From Bermanella sp. WJH001 (GTDB lineage Bacteria > Pseudomonadota > Gammaproteobacteria > Pseudomonadales > Oceanobacteraceae), in contig NZ_JASJOO010000002.1 in assembly GCF_030070105.1 (NCBI RefSeq), positions 1,550,001 to 1,614,000 of the forward strand: a DNA stretch of 64,000 nt, given 5' to 3'. Shown here piece after piece: positions 9,884 through 18,055 of this stretch (positions are counted from its first letter, which is position 1; every line of letters starts with the position of its first letter). The translations under genes and the position numbers were made by a program. Under the pieces are notes generated by a model that was not told the origin of the DNA, did no database searches, and was given only the letters and a program-made list of their open reading frames with translations.

Positions 9884-11179
9884 ATGAATGTATTGGTAAT
9901 TGGCTCTGGCGGTCGCGAACATGCCCTAGCATGGAAAGCCGCACAAAACCCAACTGTTGAAACTGTTTTTGTTGCCCCTGGTAACGCAGGCACCGCAACG
10001 GAAGCCGGTTTAAAAAATGTCGATATCGACGTTTTAGATTTTGAAAAACTAGCGGCTTTTGCACAAGACAATAATTGTGAATTGACCATTGTTGGTCCTG
10101 AAGCTCCGTTAGTTGAAGGGGTTGTTAACTTTTTTGCAGAAAAAGGTCTAAAAGCCTTCGGCCCATCTAAAGGTGCCGCGCAACTTGAAGGCTCAAAAGC
10201 CTTCACGAAAGACTTTTTAGCTCGCCACGATATTCCAACTGCCTTTTACCAAAACTTTACCGAGGTAGAGCCGGCTCTGGCTTACATCGATAAAATCGGT
10301 GCACCTATCGTGGTGAAAGCTGACGGTCTTGCTGCGGGTAAAGGCGTAATCGTTGCTGAAACCGTTGAGCAGGCAAAAGATGCCGTTAAAGACATGTTAT
10401 CTGGTAATGCATTTGGTGATGCCGGTTGTCGTGTGGTTATTGAAGAATTCTTAGCCGGCGAAGAAGCCAGCTTCATTGTGATGGTAGACGGTAAAAATAT
10501 TTTACCAATGGCCACCAGCCAAGACCACAAACGTGTGGGTGACGGTGATACGGGTCCTAATACTGGTGGCATGGGTGCATATTCACCAGCGCCAGTTGTT
10601 ACTCAAGAGATTCACGATCGCATCATGAAAGAAGTGATTGTGCCAACCGTTGAAGGCATGGCCAAAGAAGGCAATGACTACACAGGTTTCTTGTATGCAG
10701 GCCTTATGATCGACGAGGCGGGTACGCCAAAAGTCATCGAATATAACTGCCGCTTTGGCGATCCAGAAACCCAGCCAATCATGTTACGTATGCAATCTGA
10801 TCTTGTTGAATTGTGCCTAGCTGCATTTGAAGACAATGGCCTAGCGGGTAAAACGGCACAATGGGATCCTCGTGCTGCCATTGGTATTGTATTGGCCGCA
10901 GGTGGTTATCCTGAAGCCTACAACAAAGGCGATGTGATCTCTGGCTTGCCACAAAGCGAAACCGCTGGCGAAAAAGTTTTCCACGCTGGTACTAAGTTAA
11001 ACGATAAAGGCGAAGTTGCCACTAACGGTGGCCGCGTATTGTGTGCAACCGCATTAGGCAATACCGTCACCCAAGCACAAGAACGTGCTTATGCGTTAAC
11101 AAAAACCATTAGTTGGAATGGTAGCTTCTACCGTAACGACATCGCTTACCGTGCTATTGCGCGCGAACAAGCAAAGTAA
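9884..11179 (+). CDS. purD: Phosphoribosylamine-glycine ligase (GAR synthetase)
   Basis: Second step of purine synthesis: ATP-dependent joining of phosphoribosylamine and glycine. The start chosen is the ATG at 9884 (MNVLVIGSGGREHALAWK), which has a GAAGGAA ribosome site; an upstream in-frame start would add 29 residues unlike the family. The resulting 431 residues match PurD. ATP-grasp features include KADGLAAGKGVIVA, GEEASFIVMVDG and EYNCRFGDPETQP. The gene stands apart from purH behind a structured leader and ends at a strong terminator. Confidence 0.97.
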   Translation: MNVLVIGSGGREHALAWKAAQNPTVETVFVAPGNAGTATEAGLKNVDIDVLDFEKLAAFAQDNNCELTIVGPEAPLVEGVVNFFAEKGLKAFGPSKGAAQLEGSKAFTKDFLARHDIPTAFYQNFTEVEPALAYIDKIGAPIVVKADGLAAGKGVIVAETVEQAKDAVKDMLSGNAFGDAGCRVVIEEFLAGEEASFIVMVDGKNILPMATSQDHKRVGDGDTGPNTGGMGAYSPAPVVTQEIHDRIMKEVIVPTVEGMAKEGNDYTGFLYAGLMIDEAGTPKVIEYNCRFGDPETQPIMLRMQSDLVELCLAAFEDNGLAGKTAQWDPRAAIGIVLAAGGYPEAYNKGDVISGLPQSETAGEKVFHAGTKLNDKGEVATNGGRVLCATALGNTVTQAQERAYALTKTISWNGSFYRNDIAYRAIAREQAK

Positions 11180-11184
11180 AAGAC

Positions 11185-11214
11185 AAAACCCCAGCCTAGC
11201 TGGGGTTTTCTTTT
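11185..11214 (+). terminator. Intrinsic terminator of purD
   Basis: The perfect 11-base stem AAAACCCCAGC/GCTGGGGTTTT with a CTA loop is followed by CTTTTC. It starts 5 bases after the purD stop. Confidence 0.92.
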
Positions 11215-11303
11215 CGTGTTTAAATCCCCTGCCTTTAGCTTTTCTGCGGCTTTTCTCTATAATGGCCCTCACTTATTGCCATTAAACAGCCTTCACTTAC
11301 ACC

Positions 11304-13568
11304 ATGACCAAATTGATTGCGCGTCTTTTAATCATTTCATTGTGCTTTTTAAGCAGCCTAAGTCATGGCCGTGCCAATAGCATTATCCTAGCCGATGGCC
11401 CGATTGAAGTTGAATTAACACAGAACATGCAATGGTTAAAAGCCGAATACGATACGCTAAGCTTGGCTCAACTATTAATTAAACAAGAATCCCGATTTCA
11501 GCCTTTAACCGATAAAGCGGTAATAGAAGCACAACAAACCTATTGGTTGCGTTTCTATATCATCAACCCGCTCAATAAAACACTGCCTTTGGCATTAAGC
11601 TTGAGTAGTAGCACGGTCAATATTAACGGTGCCTATGAACAAAAAGATGATCAATGGTTAAGAATCAGCAGTGTTAAAAATGAGCAGCAATTAAGCAGCA
11701 ATACCGCCATCATTTTAAATATTGCACCAAACTCTCAGCAGTGGCTTTATTTTAGAATCAAGCCTATTCAAACCAGTCGTTTAGAACCAAAACTTCAAGA
11801 CTTAAGTGAATACGCCACGGGCTTCACTGTGTTGCAACAAGTACTGGGAGCCTTAGTTGCATTAATGGTTTTTATTGTTTTTCTACACAGTATTGCCATT
11901 CGATTTCATAATCATATTCGTCACTACCTAACCATTTATCTTGCGTTTGTAAGCTTTTGTTATGGTTTATCGCACACACATTTATATGAGTGGCCGCAGT
12001 GGTTTTTTGACTTATCGCGATTAAGTCCTTGGTTAATGGCATGCGGTGTTTTCTTATCCAGTTTTACGACTGAGAAGTATCGAGTTTTACTAAAAAGCAA
12101 TCGCAGCGCGGTTACCATTTTAACCATGTTGTTAACAACACTGATCATTACCAACTTGCCTTACTTAGTCATTTTAGTGTGCGCCCTTGCTCCATCACTA
12201 TTAGTTGCTAGTAAAGTAAAATCCACCAGTATTAATTTATCTGTGGCCAATGGCATCTTACTAATTTCAACATTATGGCAATGTGCCTATATTTTAAATC
12301 CTGAAATGGTGTTTGCACCGCAAGGCATTTGGCATGTCTACGCATTATCCCTGTGCTCATTATTTGCAAGCCTAAGTATGATCACCCCTTATTTTCAACG
12401 CCAAATCAAGCGCAAACAATCAAGGCAAGTAGGCATTCAAAGTCAATTTTTAGATAACCTAAGTCATGAGTTACGCACCCCCATGAACGGCGTATTGGGC
12501 ATGTCTGAGTTATTAAATGAAACGCCTTTGAGCGCTAATCAACGGGATTATGTCGACACCATTATTTTTTCTGGCCACGATATGTTGCGTATGGTGAACC
12601 GCATCAGTGACTTCTCAAAAATCCAATCCGGTCGCATTCAATTTGAGAAAAACACGATTCAGCTATGTGACTTAGCACAACGTTGCCTGAGTAAGTTTCA
12701 ATACAGCGCCAATCAAAAAGGATTAGAGCTGGTATTAAATATGGAAGAGGATCTCCCAACACTGATTACCTGTGATGAACGTCGCCTAGAAAATCTATTA
12801 GATAATTTACTAGAAAATGCGATGCGACATACGGAGCATGGCGAAATTGAATTACGCATTGGCCTACAAAACGATCATTCAACATTGTGTTTTTCAGTAA
12901 GAGATACGGGGACGGGTATTGATAAGACTTTTATTAATCAGCTACTAAGCGCTCACGTAGACACCACCCATAATATTGGCTCTAGCAAATACGGTCTTGG
13001 GTTAAGTCTTTGTAAAAATGTGGTTGAACTAATGGGAGGAAATTTATTTGTTGAAACCCGGGCAGACAAAGGCAGCACATTTAGTTTTACGTTACCCAAC
13101 AACCCAAGCAGTGACGAACAAACACAAACCAAAGACTCTAGTCATATTTTACAAGGTTTATCTATCTTGATCGTCGATGACAACAGCACTTTGCGCAAAG
13201 TGATTCAGCGTTACGCAAACAGCTGGGGCATGCAATCTGAAAACACTTACAGCGGTAAAGAAGCATTAGCGCTACTGCGCAGTCAAAGCAACTTAGGCAC
13301 CCCTTATGATGCGGTTCTCATTGATCAAGACATGCCGATTATGGATGGCTTTCAATTAGCTAGACGCATTCAAGAAGATCCTGATATTGACCAAAGCATC
13401 ATCAAAATCATGCTCACAGGTATGTCTATCAGCAATACCCAAAAAGAAGTGATTCAATACGGTATTGATCAAGTGATTACCAAACCCGTCTCTGCGCAAA
13501 GCTTAAAACAGGCACTCACCAAGCATATTCTTAAGCAGTTCAGTTTGAATAAACAGAATCAATCCTGA
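11304..13568 (+). CDS. Hybrid sensor histidine kinase with 7TM-DISM sensor
   Basis: Inner-membrane sensor that passes phosphate to its own receiver domain. The order is signal peptide (about 1-24), a periplasmic 7TMR-DISMED2-like domain (about 28-165), a seven-helix membrane region (about 175-370), HisKA with phospho-acceptor His388 in FLDNLSHELRTPMNG, HATPase_c (N-box LLDNLLENAMRHT, DTGTGI, YGLGLSLCKN) and a C-terminal REC domain (LSILIVDDNS, phospho-acceptor Asp674 in LIDQDMP, with Lys in ITKPVS). The plan resembles RetS and related kinases but with one receiver. There is no output regulator next to it; coq7 follows after a 67-base gap to its preferred start and is unrelated. The signal is unknown. 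Confidence 0.92.
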   Translation: MTKLIARLLIISLCFLSSLSHGRANSIILADGPIEVELTQNMQWLKAEYDTLSLAQLLIKQESRFQPLTDKAVIEAQQTYWLRFYIINPLNKTLPLALSLSSSTVNINGAYEQKDDQWLRISSVKNEQQLSSNTAIILNIAPNSQQWLYFRIKPIQTSRLEPKLQDLSEYATGFTVLQQVLGALVALMVFIVFLHSIAIRFHNHIRHYLTIYLAFVSFCYGLSHTHLYEWPQWFFDLSRLSPWLMACGVFLSSFTTEKYRVLLKSNRSAVTILTMLLTTLIITNLPYLVILVCALAPSLLVASKVKSTSINLSVANGILLISTLWQCAYILNPEMVFAPQGIWHVYALSLCSLFASLSMITPYFQRQIKRKQSRQVGIQSQFLDNLSHELRTPMNGVLGMSELLNETPLSANQRDYVDTIIFSGHDMLRMVNRISDFSKIQSGRIQFEKNTIQLCDLAQRCLSKFQYSANQKGLELVLNMEEDLPTLITCDERRLENLLDNLLENAMRHTEHGEIELRIGLQNDHSTLCFSVRDTGTGIDKTFINQLLSAHVDTTHNIGSSKYGLGLSLCKNVVELMGGNLFVETRADKGSTFSFTLPNNPSSDEQTQTKDSSHILQGLSILIVDDNSTLRKVIQRYANSWGMQSENTYSGKEALALLRSQSNLGTPYDAVLIDQDMPIMDGFQLARRIQEDPDIDQSIIKIMLTGMSISNTQKEVIQYGIDQVITKPVSAQSLKQALTKHILKQFSLNKQNQS

Positions 13569-13635
13569 CCTAGAGCATGCATTGGGGCTTGGTTTTGCGT
13601 AAAATACGCCCATTCATTCAATTATGGGGCTGACC

Positions 13636-14274
13636 ATGCGTTCTCTTTCTGCTTTAGATATGTTTATCTCGCACGTGGATAATGCTTTAAAAACCCTCGT
13701 ACCCACGGCTGCGACAAGTCATCGAGCAAACCCTGCTAAACAAGCTGCCCATCATGAGTTTAATGAACACGAACAAAAACACGCTGCAGGACTGATGCGC
13801 ATCAACCATACCGGTGAAGTGTGCGCGCAAGCCCTCTACCAAGGGCAAAGCCTAACCGCCCGTTTACCTGAAATTCGTGAAGCCATGAATGAGGCCGCTG
13901 AAGAAGAAGTGGATCACCTTGTGTGGTGCGAAGAGCGTCTACATGAATTAAACAGCCACACCAGTTATTTAAACCCCATTTTCTACGGATTATCCTATTC
14001 CATTGGTGCCTTGGCTGGTGCCATTGGTGATAAGTGGAGCCTAGGGTTTGTCGCCGCCACTGAGAACCAGGTGTGTAAACATCTCATAGAGCACTTAGAG
14101 ATTCTGCCGGAAAATGATGATCGCAGTCGCGCCATTTTAAACGTCATGCTTGAAGATGAACAAAAACACGCCACCAATGCACTGGATGCCGGTGGTGCGG
14201 TATTCCCATCATGGTTCCAAGCAGGCATGACTCAAATGTCAAAAGTGATGACCAAAAGCACCTATCGCTTCTAG
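13636..14274 (+). CDS. coq7: 2-polyprenyl-3-methyl-6-methoxy-1,4-benzoquinol hydroxylase
   Basis: Di-iron hydroxylase of late ubiquinone synthesis, membrane-associated. The diiron ligands are visible in [28 protein letters not shown] and the C-terminal [10 protein letters not shown]. The whole protein is close to Pseudomonas Coq7, ending in KVMTKSTYR. The ATG at 13636 ([10 protein letters not shown]) is preferred because a GGGG stretch lies just ahead; an ATG at 13624 would add four residues. The gene indicates aerobic ubiquinone-based respiration. It ends before a bidirectional terminator. Confidence 0.96.
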   Translation: MRSLSALDMFISHVDNALKTLVPTAATSHRANPAKQAAHHEFNEHEQKHAAGLMRINHTGEVCAQALYQGQSLTARLPEIREAMNEAAEEEVDHLVWCEERLHELNSHTSYLNPIFYGLSYSIGALAGAIGDKWSLGFVAATENQVCKHLIEHLEILPENDDRSRAILNVMLEDEQKHATNALDAGGAVFPSWFQAGMTQMSKVMTKSTYRF

Positions 14275-14312
14275 CTGCACAAAACATCAAAGACACCCAA
14301 ATGAACCAACAT

Positions 14313-14343
14313 AAAAAATGCGACCATCAGGTCGCATTTTTTT
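14313..14343. terminator. Bidirectional terminator between coq7 and the OsmC gene
   Basis: The stem AAAAAATGCGACC/GGTCGCATTTTTT with loop ATCA is flanked by A and T runs, so it can serve the convergent genes on both strands. Confidence 0.93.
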
Positions 14344-14384
14344 ATGTTAAGTCATCTGTTTACACAAACAACATTATGGCTCTA

Positions 14385-14813
14385 TTAAGACTCTGCTAGC
14401 TCGACAATTTCATAATCGTGGGTGATTTCAACACCACCTTGCTCAAGCATGATACTGGCAGAGCAGTACTTCTCAGCCGACAACGCAACCGCTCGCTTCA
14501 CTTGAGCATCTTTTAAATTACGGCCAGTCACTTTGAAATGAACGTGTATTTTAGTAAATACGCTGGGTACCGCATCGGCACGTTCCGCGTCGAGTTCTGC
14601 AACACAATCCACCACATCTTGGCGCGATTTTTTTAAAATACTCATCACATCAAAGCTGGTGCAACCACCCAGCCCCATCAGCAGCATCTCCATTGGGCGA
14701 ACACCCATGTTACGCCCACCGTGATCCTCAGGGCCATCCATGACAACACTGTGGCCACTTCCTGACTCACCAAGGAACATAACGTCTTGTACCCACTTGA
14801 TACGTGCTTTCAT
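14385..14813 (-). CDS. OsmC/Ohr-family protein (YhfA-like)
   Basis: Cytosolic 142-residue protein of the OsmC superfamily, which includes thiol peroxidases with two conserved Cys. Both candidate Cys are present, in LGGCTSFD and AEKYCSASIML, together with the RPMEMLLMGL helix. The sequence and the position divergent from a CRP gene match E. coli yhfA, whose function is not settled. The upstream region shared with the CRP gene (14814-15033) probably carries both promoters. Confidence 0.88.
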   Translation of the reverse strand: MKARIKWVQDVMFLGESGSGHSVVMDGPEDHGGRNMGVRPMEMLLMGLGGCTSFDVMSILKKSRQDVVDCVAELDAERADAVPSVFTKIHVHFKVTGRNLKDAQVKRAVALSAEKYCSASIMLEQGGVEITHDYEIVELAES

Positions 14814-15033
14814 TAACCATTAACCCTATAAAAAAAAGCAAGATTACCATAAGCTTAGGCTTTGGCAGAAGTCGAAACGACGTTTGAGGGAACAACTTCT
14901 TACTCAGACCAAGTAGGACACAGTTCCCAAAAATGCAGATTACTCTGGCTTATTAGCACTTTCTAGTACGGAAGTATTCACCTATTTGGTGTATTAAGTG
15001 CATAATTGCTCAGCTTTACTGCTATAAATAATA

Positions 15034-15738
15034 ATGCAATCAAGGTTTGATGGTTTAGTACTCATGATGAATAAAGGGTTAAGGGCAGATCGACACAAGC
15101 ATTTAGATTATTTCTTGTCTCAATGTCACCGTCGTCGATATCCCGCTCGCAGCACCATTATCTATGCTGGCGATAAAAGCGACTCCTTGTTCTACATAAT
15201 GAAAGGGTCGGTGACGGTTATCATTGAAGATGATGATGGCCGTGAAATGATTATGGCGTATCTGAATGAAGGAGACTTCTTCGGTGAAATGGGGCTATTT
15301 GACGAAGTTAGCCCCCGCTCTGCTTGGATTAAAGCCAAAATAGAATGTGAAGTGGCTGAAATCAGTTACAGTAAATTCCGCGAAATCAGTAATCAAGATC
15401 CTCGTATCTTGTACTTTATTGGTGAACAAATGGCCACCCGCCTGCGTAAAACCACCCGTAAAGTAGGCGATTTGGCGTTCTTAGATGTTACCGGTCGTGT
15501 TGCACGTACCTTGCTTGATCTAAGCCAAGAACCTGATGCTATGACTCACCCTGATGGCATGCAAATCAAGATCACTCGCCAAGAGATCGGTCGTATTGTG
15601 GGCTGTTCCCGCGAAATGGTGGGTCGAGTGCTTAAAGCATTAGAAGATCAAGGATTAGTAGGTGTTAAAGGTAAAACCATGGTGGTTTTTGGGGCTCGTA
15701 AAGCCGCCACCCTGCCTTCACGCAAAGACACCGAATAG
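15034..15738 (+). CDS. crp: cAMP receptor protein of CRP/Vfr type
   Basis: Global transcription regulator. An N-terminal cyclic-nucleotide domain ([12 protein letters not shown] followed by RSAW, the cAMP-binding cassette) precedes a C-terminal winged helix ([32 protein letters not shown]). The DNA-contact helix is almost identical to Pseudomonas Vfr and E. coli CRP. The ATG at 15034 gives 234 residues; Met11 or Met12 (15064/15067) would give a length nearer to Vfr, and no start has a clear ribosome site. The loop after FGEMGLF is shorter than in Vfr. It is divergent from the OsmC gene and convergent with thpR. Confidence 0.94.
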   Translation: MQSRFDGLVLMMNKGLRADRHKHLDYFLSQCHRRRYPARSTIIYAGDKSDSLFYIMKGSVTVIIEDDDGREMIMAYLNEGDFFGEMGLFDEVSPRSAWIKAKIECEVAEISYSKFREISNQDPRILYFIGEQMATRLRKTTRKVGDLAFLDVTGRVARTLLDLSQEPDAMTHPDGMQIKITRQEIGRIVGCSREMVGRVLKALEDQGLVGVKGKTMVVFGARKAATLPSRKDTE

Positions 15739-15754
15739 ACTGAACCAGTGGCTG

Positions 15755-16318
15755 CTAAGGCAGCCCGGTCTCATCCTGTAACTTCCAAACTTTTAACTTT
15801 TCATACCTAGGTTTCGCCCAAGGCGGCATCTCAATCATGGATTCTGTGTTTACTTGGCTCAATGAGCGATACAGAACAAGTTCATCAAAGCAATAATTGC
15901 CGTTAAAAACGACTTTTCCCATAACATGGCCATTTGCATAAGCCAAAGAAACATGGGGCAAAAACCCAGCGGCATTTATGTACTGGCCAATACATGGCAT
16001 ATGACTTAGCCGATCAAGCAACGCCTTTAAACTATCTGTTATGGGCCCAGTTAATGCCCATGCTTTGGGCTTTTGTTCTGGGAACATATTGATTGATGAG
16101 GCATGCCAAAAAACCTCAGCTAAACCCACGCGGGTCATTAACAAATCAATCTCATCGCTTAACGCCTCTACCTGTGACAAGGAGCACTCCCCAATAAAAC
16201 CAAGGGTCATGTGGCGATCGACTGGGCGATGGGGGCGCAGCTGCGATCTTTCCCTGCATAAGGTATTGAGTTGTTTTGTATCTAACTCTGGTGCGCTTAA
16301 CCCTAAAAACACTCTCAT
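15755..16318 (-). CDS. thpR: RNA 2',3'-cyclic phosphodiesterase (2'-5' RNA ligase family)
   Basis: Two-histidine phosphoesterase acting on RNA 2',3'-cyclic phosphates. The paired motifs are HMTLGFIG (His36, HxT) and HVSLAYA (HxS), as in the 2H superfamily. The length of 187 residues is usual. It faces the CRP gene with a 16-base gap and no obvious terminator between them. Its cellular RNA target is unknown in this family. Confidence 0.88.
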   Translation of the reverse strand: MRVFLGLSAPELDTKQLNTLCRERSQLRPHRPVDRHMTLGFIGECSLSQVEALSDEIDLLMTRVGLAEVFWHASSINMFPEQKPKAWALTGPITDSLKALLDRLSHMPCIGQYINAAGFLPHVSLAYANGHVMGKVVFNGNYCFDELVLYRSLSQVNTESMIEMPPWAKPRYEKLKVWKLQDETGLP

Positions 16319-16448
16319 AGACTTGCCGCCTCATCACTTCATATAACAATATAAACTAAGCCTAAAAGTTTCTATACAAATACAAACATTCAGCAGGTAG
16401 TGATTTTCTATCTATACTAAATGAAGAACATGACAGCCTAGGCATACT

Positions 16449-17975
16449 ATGGACGATTTTATCTTTGCTGATGAAGCCAATAACGACGTTGAAACCAATG
16501 AGTTAGATCCGTGGAATATTTTATTAGTTGATGATGAGCCTGGCGTTCATCAAGTGACTCAAATGGTGCTTAGGGAATTTGAATTTGATAACCGCAAACT
16601 CAATCTCATCAGTGCTTACAGTGGGCAACAAGGCCTTGAAATCATGGCCAGCCACAGTGATATCGCTTTAGCCATAATTGATGTGGTCATGGAAACCGAT
16701 GACGCAGGTTTACAATTAGTACGCAGTATTCGTGAAGAATTACAAAATAATTATACCAGACTGGTATTACGCACAGGGCAGCCCGGCCAAGCGCCCGAAG
16801 AAGACGTGATCACCAATTATGATATCGACGACTATAAAGATAAAACCGAGCTTACCAGTAACAAATTACTCACGCTGCTGTATGCATCCTTGCGCTCATA
16901 TCGCGATATATGTGTCATTGACTCCCACCGCCGTTCATTAGAGCAAGTGATTTTAGCTTCCACTGAAATTTTTGAAGCAAGCTCGTTAAAAACCTTTGCA
17001 TCCGCCGTGTTAAAACAAATTTGTAACCTGCTCAACATTGATGGCGCCATCTTTTATTGCACCAGTTTAAACGAGGACATTGATTCTAACAGCGATTACC
17101 GCGTACTAGCCGTCAGTGGAAACATGGCCGCATATGAAACACGAAATAAAAGTGAATTACCCGAATCGGTACGCAAAGCATTTGAATACGCACTAAACCA
17201 AAAACAGTCTTACGTGAACGGCGACACTTACACAGGATATTTCTCTACCAGTTTAGGCAGTGAAAATCTTTTGTACGTATCCATGGACCGAGAGCTAGAC
17301 GACATGGATAAACAGCTGCTCGATATCTATGCCAGCAATGTGGCTGTCACCTATGAAAGCTTATTGTTACGTGATGAGATTCTAGAAACACAAAAAGAGC
17401 TCGCCTACATGTTAGGTGAAGCCGTTGAACAGCGCTCTAAAGAAACCGGATCTCACGTGCGCCGCGTGGCGTTGTATTCACATTTCTTTGCCATCAAGTA
17501 TGGCCTGAGCATGCAAGAGGCAGAGCTCATTAAATTAGCCAGCCCGCTGCATGACGTTGGTAAAATTGTGATACCCGATAGTATTTTAAAAAAACCAGGA
17601 AAACTAACCGAAGACGAATGGCTCATCATGCAATCCCATGCGCAACAAGGCGCAGAGCTTTTAAAAAGCAGTGACAATGACGTCATTAAAATGGGCAGCA
17701 TTATAGCCGGTCAACACCATGAACGCTGGGACGGCACAGGCTACCCAAATAAACTAAAAGGTGAAGACATACACATTTCTGGCCGCATTACCGCCTTGGC
17801 CGATGTGTTCGATGCATTAGGTAGCATTCGTTACTATAAAGATGCTTGGCCACTGGAAAAAATACTTGAAGAAATTAATACCCAAAAAGGCAAGCAGTTT
17901 GACCCTAAACTCGTAGAAATCCTAAACGACAACATTGATGACATACTAAAAATCCGAGACCAGTATCCCGACTAA
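16449..17975 (+). CDS. Response regulator with DUF3369 and HD-GYP phosphodiesterase
   Basis: Predicted cyclic di-GMP phosphodiesterase controlled by phosphorylation. The REC domain (about 18-145) has DDEPG and phospho-acceptor Asp78 (LAIIDVVME). It is followed by the GAF-like DUF3369 domain (about 170-320) and a C-terminal HD-GYP domain. The catalytic signatures are complete: His368-Asp369 in LHDVGKI, and HHERWDGTGYP starting at His423. This is the opposite activity to the diguanylate cyclase at the left end of the window. It is a stand-alone gene 80 bases before cti. Confidence 0.94.
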   Translation: MDDFIFADEANNDVETNELDPWNILLVDDEPGVHQVTQMVLREFEFDNRKLNLISAYSGQQGLEIMASHSDIALAIIDVVMETDDAGLQLVRSIREELQNNYTRLVLRTGQPGQAPEEDVITNYDIDDYKDKTELTSNKLLTLLYASLRSYRDICVIDSHRRSLEQVILASTEIFEASSLKTFASAVLKQICNLLNIDGAIFYCTSLNEDIDSNSDYRVLAVSGNMAAYETRNKSELPESVRKAFEYALNQKQSYVNGDTYTGYFSTSLGSENLLYVSMDRELDDMDKQLLDIYASNVAVTYESLLLRDEILETQKELAYMLGEAVEQRSKETGSHVRRVALYSHFFAIKYGLSMQEAELIKLASPLHDVGKIVIPDSILKKPGKLTEDEWLIMQSHAQQGAELLKSSDNDVIKMGSIIAGQHHERWDGTGYPNKLKGEDIHISGRITALADVFDALGSIRYYKDAWPLEKILEEINTQKGKQFDPKLVEILNDNIDDILKIRDQYPD

Positions 17976-18055
17976 ACCTCATTTAGAAACAATCTCATTT
18001 GAGCCCATAAAGACAAATCGTTAAACTTAAGCCCTCATTTTTTTGAAGTCACATT

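Noticed and set aside
9763..10206. Minus-strand open frame opposite purD
   Set aside because: It is the antisense of a highly conserved gene and shows no domain or ribosome site.
14814..15033. CRP site in the divergent OsmC-crp region, looked for as autoregulation
   Set aside because: No TGTGA-N6-TCACA-like sequence good enough to report was found by eye.
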